A stretch of 64,000 bases of DNA from Streptomyces sp. NBC_00162 (lineage in GTDB: Bacteria; Actinomycetota; Actinomycetes; Streptomycetales; Streptomycetaceae), in assembly GCF_024611995.1 (NCBI RefSeq), contig NZ_CP102509.1, forward strand, positions 620,001 to 684,000, read 5' to 3'. Made by a program: the position numbers and the translations under genes. Below, one piece after another: positions 9,104 to 20,617 of this stretch. Numbering within the stretch: position 1 is the stretch's first letter; every line of letters begins with the position of its first letter. Under the pieces are notes generated by a model. The model ran no database searches. It was not told the origin of the DNA and saw only the letters and a program-made list of their open reading frames with translations.

Positions 9104-9376
9104 TCAGAGAGGTCCACCTGCTGAGGGCTGGGGTGGTTCATGCCCCTGGCAGAGCGCTCCGAGGATTTCGCCGATGGGCGTACCAAGGGCGTGCGCGAGG
9201 CGGTGCCACGTCTGGAGGCTCCCGACCGTACGACCCTGTTCGATCTCGATCAAGGTCCGTCGAGCCAGGCCGCTGCGCTCGGCAAGTTGATCGTAGGTCC
9301 ATCCACGAGCAGCTCGGAGGCGCGACAACTCCAAATGCAGGGCCTTGAGGTTCGGGGCTGGCGGAGGAGTCGTCAC
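9104..9376 (-). CDS. XRE-family HTH transcriptional regulator
   Basis: About 90 residues from GTG 9376 (VTTPPPAPNLKALHLELSRL). Nearly the whole protein is one lambda-repressor-like HTH: LRAARGWTYDQLAERSG, then LARRTLIEIEQGRTVGSLQT and WHRLAHALGTPIGEILG. The frame stays open upstream to 9592, but that part reads through the operator and the divergent start, so the short form is preferred. The intergenic region holds a 10-base-arm palindrome and related half sites. It therefore probably controls itself together with the divergent cysteine-rich gene and the downstream zinc-finger-like gene, both now broken by IS. Confidence 0.8.
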   Translation of the reverse strand: MTTPPPAPNLKALHLELSRLRAARGWTYDQLAERSGLARRTLIEIEQGRTVGSLQTWHRLAHALGTPIGEILGALCQGHEPPQPSAGGPL

Positions 9377-9410
9377 CTGGCTATCGCACGGTGCGGCACC
9401 CCAGCGTGTC

Positions 9411-9478
9411 AGTGCAGAGGTCTGCCCTATTTGATCAGATCTGCACCGCAGAGCCGTAGTGCAGAGGTCTGCACTACG
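9411..9478. promoter_or_regulatory. Probable XRE operator region with palindrome and repeated half sites
   Basis: A perfect inverted repeat, CGTAGTGCAG-AGGT-CTGCACTACG, lies at 9455-9478. The core AGTGCAGAGGTCTGC occurs again at about 9411-9424, and a related AGATCTGCAC lies between them. The block sits between the XRE start (9376) and the divergent ATG at 9546, where such a regulator would bind. Binding itself is inferred. Confidence 0.6.
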
Positions 9479-9618
9479 GTGTGCGGCCGTCGACCACGTG
9501 CGAAGCAGGTGGACTCGGATTCCACGTCGCGAGGAGGCCACACCCATGAAGATCGATCCCGTAAGCAAGGTCGACCGCCTCTGGACGATCACGATCCGGG
9601 CGGAGGCAGGAGACCTAG

Positions 9619-11019
9619 TACTGCAACGGTCTTTGCTCTGACAGGTTGGCAGTCTCTGGTGGTGTGTGGCCGCGTTGTTTGTAGTGGCTGGTGCGGGCCT
9701 GGAACTGTCGTCTGCGGCGCCAGTGTGACCAGTGCAGGACGTGTTCGACGGGTGCTGGTCGGCGGTGGGTGAGGCGGGTGATCAGGCGTCGGATTTCGGG
9801 GAGGGTGAGGGGTATGAGCTGGGAGGATCCGTTTCTGCTTTCCCTGTGTTGGCCTCGCGGGCCTTCAGGACGGTGAGGCAGACGTGGGCGGCCATGGCGA
9901 GGGTGATGTGGCGGTGCCAGCCGGGATATCGGCGGACCTGGTAGTCGTCCAGGCCGCATTCCTGTTTCGCGGTCTGGAAGCATTCCTCGACCGCCCACCG
10001 GCTGCCCGCAACGTGAATGAGTTCGTCGAGGGTGGTCTCGGCGGGGCAGTAGGCGATGTAGAAGGAGATCTGGTCGGGCCGGCTCACGCTTCGGCGGGCG
10101 ATGACCCAGTGCCGGCGGTCCTCGCGGTGCCAGGGCCGGACCTCCACGCGTGCCCAGTCGTAGACCCGCGGGCCGTGGGCGCCCATCCCGCAGGAACGAC
10201 GCTTCCACTTCTGCCTCGCAAGGCCGTTGAACAGGTCGTGGACCGGGTGGTCCATGGCCCAGCGGGAGACGACAGTGTCGTGCCGGGTGGTGGCCATGAC
10301 GTGGAAGACATCAGCCCGCTCCAACTCGGTCCGCCAGCCCTTGGAGAAGCCGTAGGCAGCGTCCGCGGTCACCCAGCGGAACGGGATCTTCTCCGCGATC
10401 GCCCGGCGGACCATCGCCTTGGCGATGACCACTTTCGTCTCGAAGGCGACCGTGTCCTCGATGCCCGCGGCCCGGCACCGTTCCCGGTCATCGGTCCACG
10501 ACGTGGGCAGATACAAGCGGCGGTCGATCAGCGTGCGACCGCGTTCGCCGGCATAGGCGAGGAAGACACCGACCTGGCAGTTCTCCGTGCGGCCCGCCGT
10601 TCCCGAGTATTGGCGCTGGACGCCGGCCGAGCGGATGCCCTTCTTCAGGAAGCCGGTGTCGTCCACGATCAGGACCGCTTCGGGGTCACCGAGATGCTCG
10701 AAGACGTAGTCGCGGACGTCGTCGAGGACTTCATCAGCGTCCCAGTCGCACCGGTTCAGCAGCCGGTGCATGCGGTCCGGGCCCCCATGCCCAGCCTCTT
10801 CCGCGAGTGTCCAGCCGTTCTTCCGCTCCAGCGGAGATACCAGACCCCGCATATACGCCAGTGCCGACTCACGCGGCTCCGACCGGGCAAACCGGTGCAC
10901 GAACCGCTCATGCACCTCACCCAGACCCGCCGCCCACGCCCTCACATCACCAAGTACCCCACCCATATCCAGACCAACGACCAACCTGGCCACCAGTCAC
11001 ACCAAACGCCGTTGCAGTA
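9619..11019 (-). mobile_element. IS701-family insertion sequence
   Basis: 1401 bp with inverted ends beginning TACTGCAACGG (9619 onward) and ending CCGTTGCAGTA (to 11019). It is flanked by a 4-base CTAG duplication: 9615-9618 on the left, and on the right CTA at 11020-11022 whose G was displaced to 12029 by IS5 copy b. It carries one intact transposase gene. Confidence 0.9.
9782..10993 (-). CDS. IS701-family transposase
   Basis: 403 residues, DDE superfamily of the IS701/ISXo type. Visible motifs are LIVDDTGFLKKG (first Asp), WVTADAAYGFSKGW (second Asp) and HVAGSRWAVEECFQTAKQE (catalytic Glu), in the usual order. The N-terminal ESALAYMRGLVSPLERKNGW is characteristic. The frame is intact and fills the element, so it is probably functional. 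Confidence 0.9.
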   Translation of the reverse strand: MARLVVGLDMGGVLGDVRAWAAGLGEVHERFVHRFARSEPRESALAYMRGLVSPLERKNGWTLAEEAGHGGPDRMHRLLNRCDWDADEVLDDVRDYVFEHLGDPEAVLIVDDTGFLKKGIRSAGVQRQYSGTAGRTENCQVGVFLAYAGERGRTLIDRRLYLPTSWTDDRERCRAAGIEDTVAFETKVVIAKAMVRRAIAEKIPFRWVTADAAYGFSKGWRTELERADVFHVMATTRHDTVVSRWAMDHPVHDLFNGLARQKWKRRSCGMGAHGPRVYDWARVEVRPWHREDRRHWVIARRSVSRPDQISFYIAYCPAETTLDELIHVAGSRWAVEECFQTAKQECGLDDYQVRRYPGWHRHITLAMAAHVCLTVLKAREANTGKAETDPPSSYPSPSPKSDA

Positions 11020-11022
11020 CTA

Positions 11023-12026
11023 GGCACTGTTTCTCGGATCTCCTGACGTGGGTGGGGTGTTGGGGTCAGGCTGGCTGCATGGGCCGTGGGGATCTGACGA
11101 ACGCGGAGTGGGACCGGCTGGAGTCGTTCCTGCCTCCTGGTGGCGCCCGTGGGGGCCGGTGGAGTGATCACCGCCGGGTGATCAACGGGGTGCTCTACCG
11201 GGTTCGGACGGGCGTGCAGTGGCGGGATCTACCGGAGCGGTTCGGGCCGTGGGAGACCGTCTACAAACGCCATCGCCGCTGGTCAGCCGATGGAACGTGG
11301 ACGATGCTGCTGTCCCGGATCCAGGCGACCGAAGACGCCACGGGCCAGATCGACTGGGACGTCTCGGTGGACTCGACAGCGGTGCGGGCCCACCAGCACG
11401 CCGCCGGCGCAAGGAAGGCACCGACGGCCCTGGCTCCCCAAAAGGGGAACGTTGGGGGGACGAACCAGGTCGATCCGGCATTGCGGAAACTGGCGGTCCG
11501 GCTCGAGGAAGTGGTCAGATCGGCGAGTGCCTGGGACGCTCCCGCGGCGGATTCACCACCAAAATCCACCTCGCCGCTGACGGGCGATGCCGGCCTCTCG
11601 CCCTCGTCCTGACACCCGGACACTACGGTGACGGCCCGCAATTCGAGCGGGTACTGGAGCAGGTCTCCGTGCCCCGTATCGGAGTGGGACGGCCCCGCAC
11701 CCGGCCCGACCATGTCCTGGCGGACAAGGCCTACACATCCCGGAAGAACCGTCGCTACCTGCGACGACGCGGAATCCGGCACACCATCCCCGAACGCCGC
11801 GACCAGCAAAGACACCGCAGGAACCGCGGTTCCCGAGGCGGCCGCCCCACCGGCTTCGACAGCGAGCGCTACAAGAAACGCAACACCGTCGAACGCGCCA
11901 TCAATCGCCTGAAGGGCTTCCGCGCCGTCGCCACCCGTTACGAGAAACGCGCCTACATCTACCTCGGCACCGTCACCCTCGCAGCCCTCATCATCTGGCT
12001 CCGCACATGATCCGAGAAACAGTGCC
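11023..12026 (+). mobile_element. IS5-family insertion sequence (copy b)
   Basis: 1004 bp with perfect 18-base inverted ends: GGCACTGTTTCTCGGATC at 11023-11040 and its complement at 12009-12026. It is flanked by TA at 11021-11022 and 12027-12028. The target TA lies inside the CTAG duplication of IS701, so this insertion is the younger of the nested pair. Confidence 0.93.
11079..12010 (+). CDS. IS5-family transposase (copy b), two frames
   Basis: The first frame starts at ATG 11079 (MGRGDLTNAEWDRLESFLPP) and includes the catalytic Asp in VSVDSTAVRAHQHAAGARKA. The second frame carries GGFTTKIHLAADGRCRPLAL, then DHVLADKAYTSRKNRRYLRR, then KKRNTVERAINRLKGFRAVA, and ends at 12010 within the right inverted repeat. 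The shift occurs at AAAAGGGG (11440-11447). Both halves are otherwise complete, so a frameshifted product could be active. Confidence 0.87.
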
Positions 12027-13061
12027 TAGCGGCGGTATGCGCACACTGCGGGCCGCTAAGTGCGCCCGGGCACCGGCGGGCAGCCGCGCTTGCGCACCTC
12101 GCCGAGCACGCTCGAGGCGGCGCGGCCTTCCCGCACCTGAGGACATGTCGCTGCCGGGAAGAAAACTGCCGGTGGCATCGACGTCACCGCGGCTGCGAGG
12201 GCTCCCTGGTTCTCGTCGTAGTACGCGCCAGCGGCGGGCGAGTGTGGCACCTGACCGACGCATGTAGAGCGTGCGCCTCAGCCATGGATCAAGGAGCCGT
12301 AGTACCGCTCACGCATCCGACCCCAACACCCCTCCCTGGAGGCCGTAGTCGGCGGCGCACATCGAACTCAGGGCAACGCGACTCGGCTGATAGGCACAGA
12401 ACGCGCGACATGATCAATTACATCGCCGCAGCCCTCGACCCAGCGGTAGGTGCGGGTGCTCGCCTGCTGGCCCTGCAGTGCGCCCTTCGGGCCTCAACCG
12501 TCGGAGCCGTACGGCTGCCGTACGGGCTGGTTCGCTCTTCCGGGGTGCGGCGCTCCCGTAGCTGCTGGAGCGAACTTGAACACGAGGGCTGGCTTAGGCC
12601 GGCATGGGCGACAGCCCAGCCAGGAGGCAGCAGCAGCTGGGACGCCCAACTACTCGACCACGTAGTCCTGCTTCAGAATCCTGGCAGGCGAGCTCGCAGA
12701 AGCGCAGCGGACTGGGCCCTGAGGATGATGGCGCACGCTCGGCGCGCGGAAGCGAACACCCAGGAGCAGTTGGTCTATCTCGTTCTGGCCTCCCATGCGT
12801 CCCTCGGCACCCGACGATCGTCAGCAGAGGCGGAACGACTTGCACGATGCTCGGGCTTGCCGCTCGTCTCGATCCCCTTCGTCCTGGCAGAGCTGTCCAG
12901 GAAACGGCTCCTTCACTCCTGGCACCTCGACACAGATCTAGATGACCTCCACTGGTCCTTCCCTGATCAGGGTGCCTGAAGCTTTCGGGCCTTGACCCTG
13001 GGTTTTGGACACCGGAGACACTTGGATCTTGATGGTCCAGGAGAACGGAGTCCCTGTGGGG

Positions 13062-13367
13062 ATGAAGCATTACCCCGCCGAGTTCAAGGCGGACGCGGTC
13101 GCGTTGTACCGCTCGAGGCCGGGAGCGACGATCAAGTCGGTCGCCGGTGATCTCGGGGTGAACACCGAGACGCTGCGGAACTGGATCCGGGCCGCCGACG
13201 GCCGCCGACCTGGCGCCCACTCCGCGCCGCCGGCCGCCTCGCGGGCCGACGCCGACGCCGTTCAGGCGGAGCTGGCCGCCGCCCGCAAGAGGATCCGTGA
13301 GCTGGAGGAAGAGCGCGACATCCTCCGCAAGGCGGCCCGGTATTTCGCGACGGAGACGCGCTGGTGA
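13062..13367 (+). CDS. IS3-family transposase OrfA
   Basis: About 101 residues from ATG 13062 (MKHYPAEFKADAVALYRSRP); an ATG at 13032 in the same frame is an alternative. It has the HTH_Tnp_1 fold (TIKSVAGDLGVNTETLRNWI) followed by a leucine-zipper-like coiled coil (QAELAAARKRIRELEEERDI). Its end overlaps the start of orfB by four bases, as is usual for IS3 elements, where OrfA and OrfAB set the transposition frequency. Confidence 0.88.
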   Translation: MKHYPAEFKADAVALYRSRPGATIKSVAGDLGVNTETLRNWIRAADGRRPGAHSAPPAASRADADAVQAELAAARKRIRELEEERDILRKAARYFATETRW

Positions 13368-14266
13368 ACCGCTGCCAGTTCGTTGACGATCACCAGCGCC
13401 GACACGGCGTGAAGCGGCTCTGCGACATCCTTGGCCTGGCCCGCTCGAGCTTCTACTACTGGCGCCGCACCGCATCCGCGAGAGCGGCCCGCCAGACCGT
13501 CGAAGCCGGGATCGCGGCCCGGATACGCAAGGTCCACCAGGACTCCGACGGCACCTACGGAGCCCCCAGAATCACCGCAGAACTCCGAGACGAGGGCGGC
13601 CCGGCGGTCAACCACAAGCGCGTCGCCAGGATCATGCGGACCATCGGGCTCGAGGGAGTCCGTCTGCGCCGCCGGCACCGCACCACCGTCGCGGACCAAG
13701 CCGCGGCGAAGGCACCGGATCTGCTCGGACGTGACTTCACCGCATCCGAGGTGAACATGAAGTACGTCGGCGACATCACCTATCTGCCGGTCAGCGGTTC
13801 GAAGCCGCTCTATCTCGCGACCGTCATCGACCTCGCCTCGCGCCGGCTGGCCGGCTGGGCGATCGCCGACCACATGCGGACAGAGCTCGTCATCGACGCC
13901 CTGACGGTCGCCGAGCGGACCCGTGGAAGCCTTGCCGGAGCGATCATGCACACCGACCACGGATCTCAATATTCGAGCAGGGCTTTCGCGGAACTCTGCA
14001 GGTCAGCAGGGGTCCGGCAGAGCATGGGCGCGGTCGGCTCCAGCGCGGACAACGCCGCCGCGGAAAGCTTCAACGCCGCCTTCAAGAGGGAGGCGCTCAA
14101 AGGCCGGAAGGCCTGGTCGAGCGAGCGTGAGGCCAGACTCGACGCCTTCCGCTGGCTGACCCGATACAACACCCGCCGCCGGCACTCCCGCCTCGGCCAG
14201 CGGTCCCCGATCGCCTACGAGAACGCCCTCCGACCAGCAGCAACTACCCTGACCCAAGCCGCATAG
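13364..14266 (+). CDS. IS3-family transposase OrfB (integrase core)
   Basis: 300 residues with the rve integrase fold. DDE residues are visible in YVGDITYLPV (Asp), IMHTDHGSQYSSRAF (Asp) and SSADNAAAESFNAAFKREAL (Glu), followed by RRRHSRLGQRSPIAYE. The N-terminal HTH_21 segment reads DGTYGAPRITAELRD. It is intact, overlaps orfA by four bases, and probably functions. Confidence 0.92.
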   Translation: MNRCQFVDDHQRRHGVKRLCDILGLARSSFYYWRRTASARAARQTVEAGIAARIRKVHQDSDGTYGAPRITAELRDEGGPAVNHKRVARIMRTIGLEGVRLRRRHRTTVADQAAAKAPDLLGRDFTASEVNMKYVGDITYLPVSGSKPLYLATVIDLASRRLAGWAIADHMRTELVIDALTVAERTRGSLAGAIMHTDHGSQYSSRAFAELCRSAGVRQSMGAVGSSADNAAAESFNAAFKREALKGRKAWSSEREARLDAFRWLTRYNTRRRHSRLGQRSPIAYENALRPAATTLTQAA

Positions 14267-14460
14267 ACGTGTTCAACATCCGGGGTCAAGGCCCTTCTCA
14301 ATGGAGATCGTTCCCAGTCACCGTTGAGGAAGAGAGCGGCACGGGCCTTGTCCCCTACTCGGCTCGGGCTGAAGGTGACGCTCGAGTCCACGCCAGATCG
14401 TGCACCATCTCGTACGGATCTATGCGCTCACCCGTCTGTTCGAGTCCAGCCAGCGCCGCA

Positions 14461-17020
<2,560 letters not shown>

Positions 17021-17024
<4 letters not shown>

Positions 17025-18763
17025 GGGGCGAGGTCTCCCTTCAGCAGGAGCTGGACAACACTGCGGTCGGAATCACTGACTCGGGCCAGAGCGGCCTTCC
17101 AGGCGGCCAGGCCAATCTTCTTGTCGTCGTCGCGGAGGTCCTCCAGCCGCAGCAGGTGATCGTTCCAGCGTGCACGGAACATGCGGTCGTCCATGGCGGA
17201 GCGCAGGCCCAAGATCTGCTGGTGCAAGTGCGCGAGCCGGGGGTGGTGGCCCGGGTGGACATGCGCGTTAGAACAGGCCAGGCAGAGTAGGAAATCCGCC
17301 CCGCAGCCTCCCTCGGGAGCTGGCCACGGACTGGACTCCTCGTCCTCGCAGTCTGCTGTAGCGGTCTCCTGATGTTCCGGGTCCGGTTCAGCCGTGATCG
17401 TCCCACCGAAGACGACAGCCCGAGCCTGCCCCAGGGCCTCCACGGCCCCCGCCTCGAATACGTCCCGGGAAGCGCGCTGGACCCGCTTATCCGGCAGCAC
17501 GTAGACGCTCTCATGCGTGCCCTGACTGTGCTGCAGGGGGCGCTGCCTATCCGTGACCGTCGTCCGACGGACCCGCCCGAACGGCGACCCGCCCAACCCG
17601 TTCTTATTGGCCCAGTACTGAGCCATTGAGTAGGAGACACCGAAGGACACCGGGCCCACCGGGGCGGGCCGGTCCAGATCCGTGTGCTTCGGCTCAATCT
17701 GGTAGGCCCGAGCGGCCATGAACAGGTTGACTCCCGGCTGCAGATCGTTGGCGAGCGTCCGAGCGTGAGCGGTGGCTTGCATGGCCTGAGATATCAGCCG
17801 CCCCGGAGAGTCGGCCCCGGAGTCCGTGACATTCTCCGTAGAGAACCATCGCCCCCTGCCGGCCCGGTGCTTCTCGACCTGAATCTGATAGGTCACCGAG
17901 GTTGTCTCCCCGACCGACGGGCTCGTCCTCGGCGCCGGAATGCGGTCGTAGACCGATAGATTCCATGCGAAACGGTCAGTTAGGAGCACGGCCAGCGCGG
18001 TGAGCTCCATATGCGTCAGGAACAGCCGACCCCAGGTCTTCTCCGGACTTGCGCTACCCAGCAACCTGCGATGCGTCACGTGTCGCAGACCACCCGGCAT
18101 CACTGTGCGGGGAACATCACCGGTGCGGGCAACGTGCTCAAGAACCCGCCCGAGCTTCCACTCCCGGGAGCCCTCGGCAAGGTCGCCCGCACGCCACTTG
18201 CTCAGCAGTCGCGAGTTCTCGGTGATCCGCAGCCAAGCCGACCGGAACTGACGCTGAGCCGTCAGTACCACCCGGTCCCGCTCGCTGTCCCCATAGGACT
18301 GCTTGCTCGGCACCGGCTTCGGAATGCGACGCGCGAGTTCCTCTGCCACCGGCCCCCCAGCCAGCCGTGCGTCCCCCTGGAGCAGGCCCCGAACGACGCG
18401 CAGTGTGGTTTTGCCGCTATTGGTCCTGATGTGCAGATCCCGCCAGCTCTGCAGGGCGGTCACCGTGAGCCCATCCAGATCATCTGGCGGACTGTCCAGA
18501 CCGGCGACGAACTTCGCGAACATTTCAAGCCCGGTCCAGCAGGTCCTGGCTGTGCTGTGGCTGGTCCAGCCGAGAGACCGGGCAGCGAACGACGCAGCGA
18601 GAGCTTCCTGCATGGGCCTGGCCACCGGCAGCTCAGCGAAGTCGAACCCCTTCGTGTAGCCGGCCTCGTTCGTGACCGTGACTACGAGGCCGTCTGCAGC
18701 CATCGGGGGCTCGACTCGATGGTCGGGCGGCGGCGGGACGGCCTTACGTCCCCGCCCGCTCAC
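17021..18763 (-). CDS. Recombinase-associated protein of the Tn554-type cassette
   Basis: 580 residues between the two recombinases, coupled to both by ATGA overlaps. The first 150 residues look like a core-binding helical domain (TSHSTARTCWTGLEMFAKFV). The later part lacks a clear Arg-HxxR-Tyr set that I can assign, though LTDRFAWNLSVYDRI and THESVYVLPDK sit where catalytic segments might be. A Cys pair near the C-terminus (GADFLLCLACSNAHVHPGHH) suggests metal binding. It is either a divergent tyrosine recombinase or an accessory subunit. Confidence 0.6.
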
Positions 18764-20286
18764 GACGCGTCCCCGACGAGCATGTCGATGTCCTGGATCC
18801 CGGCCGTCTCCCGGGCCAGCCGGGCGAACACCCCGGTCAAGTCCTCGATGTCCTGGCCGTCATCCGTGGTGGCCGCAGCGGCGAGAATCGACTCCAGCTG
18901 CAGATGAGAAACCGGCGCCAAGTAGTGCCGCTTCGTCGTCTCCACGTCCGCGTGGCCCAGCAACGTCTTCACCAGCCACCACGGATCGCCGAACAGTAGG
19001 GCGAAGTCCCGCCGGTCCTTGCCGGTGAGCCCGTATCGCTTCTCAAACAGGTCGTTCAGTAGAATCAGCATGAACAGTGCGAACGAATGCCGGGCCGAGT
19101 GCGGGGTGGCGTACGGACTCTTGCTCTGTATCTCTGATAGCCGCAGGTCCCGGGTGATCCTCCGCTCCTCATCAGTGAGCAGCACCTTCTCGCAGCGCAG
19201 GTTCGCCAACCTGAACACGCCGTTCCACCGGTCCGGGAGCATCGGCAGGCCCTCCTCGGTCAGCCACAACCACGCCGGCTCCGGCCCGTCGGGGCCCTCC
19301 AGGAAAAGCCACTGACGCTCACGCCACTTCAGGCGGCTCAGCTCCTGTGACCCGACCACACCCTTGCGATCGACCCACTCGACCTCCGGCTTCAAACCAT
19401 GGGTCATCCTCGTGACCAGCCGCATCTGCTGCATCACCGGCAGCCGCTCGTAGCGGCCCGCCTCCTGGGCTCGCTGGACTGCCCAGGCCCGCTCAGACTG
19501 GATGTACGCCTCGACCTGGCCGACCGCGTCGACCGAGGCGTAGAACGTTCGGCTGTTCTTCGACCTCGTCAGCGCACCCGCGAGACGACCGTGCATGTAT
19601 CGCCCGTGGCGCAACCGCTGAGTCGGCAACTCGAATAGCAGCAGGCCCCCTCCTTCCTGTCGCCGCAGCCCTGAACTGAGCAGCAGCTGCACGAAGGCGG
19701 TGTTCCGCAACTCCGTACGCGATTCCCAGCTCGGAGACGCGACCCGGGCGTGGGTGTGGCCCCGCAGCCCGATGTCCGACCACAGCCCCCAAGTCCGTGG
19801 TGTCAGCCACGACACCCGCGCACTGACCGAGTCCGCAGCCCGGTCCTCCCGCCGGGAGACGTCCACCGGCAGCGGATGGACCTTCCCCCACCTGAACAGC
19901 TTCGTGAACGCCGCTGCCTCGCGGTTCCACTTTGTTCCGCTGATCCGCCCCGGGTTCTCGGGAGCATCGCATCGCCAGTTCCGGTAGTCCGCCAGGTCCT
20001 GCCGCGTCGCCTGCCACCAGGACAGCCCGCGCGAGGAGAGAAAGTTCAACAGAGGCCGGTAATCCGTTCCGTAGTTCCTCTTGGTTTCCCTTTCCAGATT
20101 CCGGAACGTCGCGGACCGCACGAAATCCAGGAAATCCCTGTCCACCATGCCATCCGGCCCTATGTACACCGGGTCGCCCGGCAGCAGACCTATTCGGGCC
20201 ACCGCTTTCCGGCAGATCCTGTACCCCCAGGACACCCTCGGTTCGCAGCGTTCCCCACCGCCCTGGATCCGGTACCCACACCACAT
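18760..20286 (-). CDS. Tyrosine recombinase (Tn554-type TnpA-like)
   Basis: 508 residues, first gene of the four-gene cassette. The full catalytic set is visible: Arg at about 208 (SSGLRRQEGG), His-x-x-Arg at 396-399 (TPHSARHSF), His at 445 (LLGHADVETT) and Tyr at 455 (KRHYLAPV). An N-terminal core-binding domain precedes it (ETKRNYGTDYRPLLNFLSSR). The start may be an internal GTG nearer residue 29, since the first residues are Cys-rich and not typical. The product would cut and rejoin DNA at the element ends, which I could not locate. Confidence 0.8.
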   Translation of the reverse strand: MWCGYRIQGGGERCEPRVSWGYRICRKAVARIGLLPGDPVYIGPDGMVDRDFLDFVRSATFRNLERETKRNYGTDYRPLLNFLSSRGLSWWQATRQDLADYRNWRCDAPENPGRISGTKWNREAAAFTKLFRWGKVHPLPVDVSRREDRAADSVSARVSWLTPRTWGLWSDIGLRGHTHARVASPSWESRTELRNTAFVQLLLSSGLRRQEGGGLLLFELPTQRLRHGRYMHGRLAGALTRSKNSRTFYASVDAVGQVEAYIQSERAWAVQRAQEAGRYERLPVMQQMRLVTRMTHGLKPEVEWVDRKGVVGSQELSRLKWRERQWLFLEGPDGPEPAWLWLTEEGLPMLPDRWNGVFRLANLRCEKVLLTDEERRITRDLRLSEIQSKSPYATPHSARHSFALFMLILLNDLFEKRYGLTGKDRRDFALLFGDPWWLVKTLLGHADVETTKRHYLAPVSHLQLESILAAAATTDDGQDIEDLTGVFARLARETAGIQDIDMLVGDAS

Positions 20287-20617
20287 GCCACTCGCTCAAC
20301 AGGACCCCCTTCTGACGCGCTTGAACACATCAGATCATCAGGGAACTGGTGAACTCCTTCGCTGAAAGCATTCGGGGCCGGCGCCGGGGTTGGGCCTTCA
20401 CGGAAGGGCGGGCAGAACCAATTGGCGCGCTCAGGGGCAGCGACCGGCTTCTGCGGCAAGTCGGCGCCGCCTGTCGGCGGAGTGTCGGTATCCCGGCCGT
20501 GGCGGTCGGTGATCTATGGGCGATGTGTCGGTTCTCGCTGGGACCGTGGATGACAAGCCGCTCTCCTTGGAGCGGCCGCAATCGCCTCGTCCTGCCGGAT
20601 CAAGGGAGCCTCCCGTC
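20287..20617. other. Intergenic region between the recombinase cassette and an SDR gene
   Basis: About 330 bases, divergent promoters expected on both sides. No ORF, clear palindrome or terminator was found. It may contain one end of the Tn554-type element, but such elements lack terminal inverted repeats and cannot be delimited by eye. Confidence 0.4.

Larger units (their letters stand above)
9546..12979 (+). pseudogene. Cysteine-rich hypothetical gene interrupted by nested IS701 and IS5
   Basis: The ATG at 9546 opens MKIDPVSKVDRLWTITIRAE and is cut at CTAG 9615-9618 by IS701. Removing IS701 (9619-11019) and IS5 copy b (11023-12026), and keeping one CTAG, restores an open frame through 12030-12979. 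The total is 1023 bases, 340 residues, with no stop. The N-terminal third has many cysteines and histidines (CAHCGP, CRCREENCRWHRRHRGC, then CRACA), which suggests zinc binding. The C-terminal part is helical and may hold a winged-helix-like fold (RSRSCWSELEHEGWLRPAW; LARCSGLPLVSIPFVLAELS). The frame that seems to start at GTG 12242 is only the 3' part. It is divergent from the XRE regulator. Function unknown. Confidence 0.8.
12987..14294 (+). mobile_element. IS3-family insertion sequence
   Basis: 1308 bp with related inverted ends GGGCCTTGACCCTGGGTTTT (12987 onward) and GGGGTCAAGGCCC (to 14294). It is flanked by TTC at 12984-12986 and 14295-14297. It lies seven bases after the stop of the cysteine-rich gene. 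The 14295-14460 stretch beyond it holds nothing I can support. Confidence 0.88.

Noticed and set aside
12242..12979. A free-standing 245-residue gene starting at GTG 12242
   Set aside because: The frame is open upstream and joins exactly to the 9546 start once the two IS are removed; the GTG is internal.
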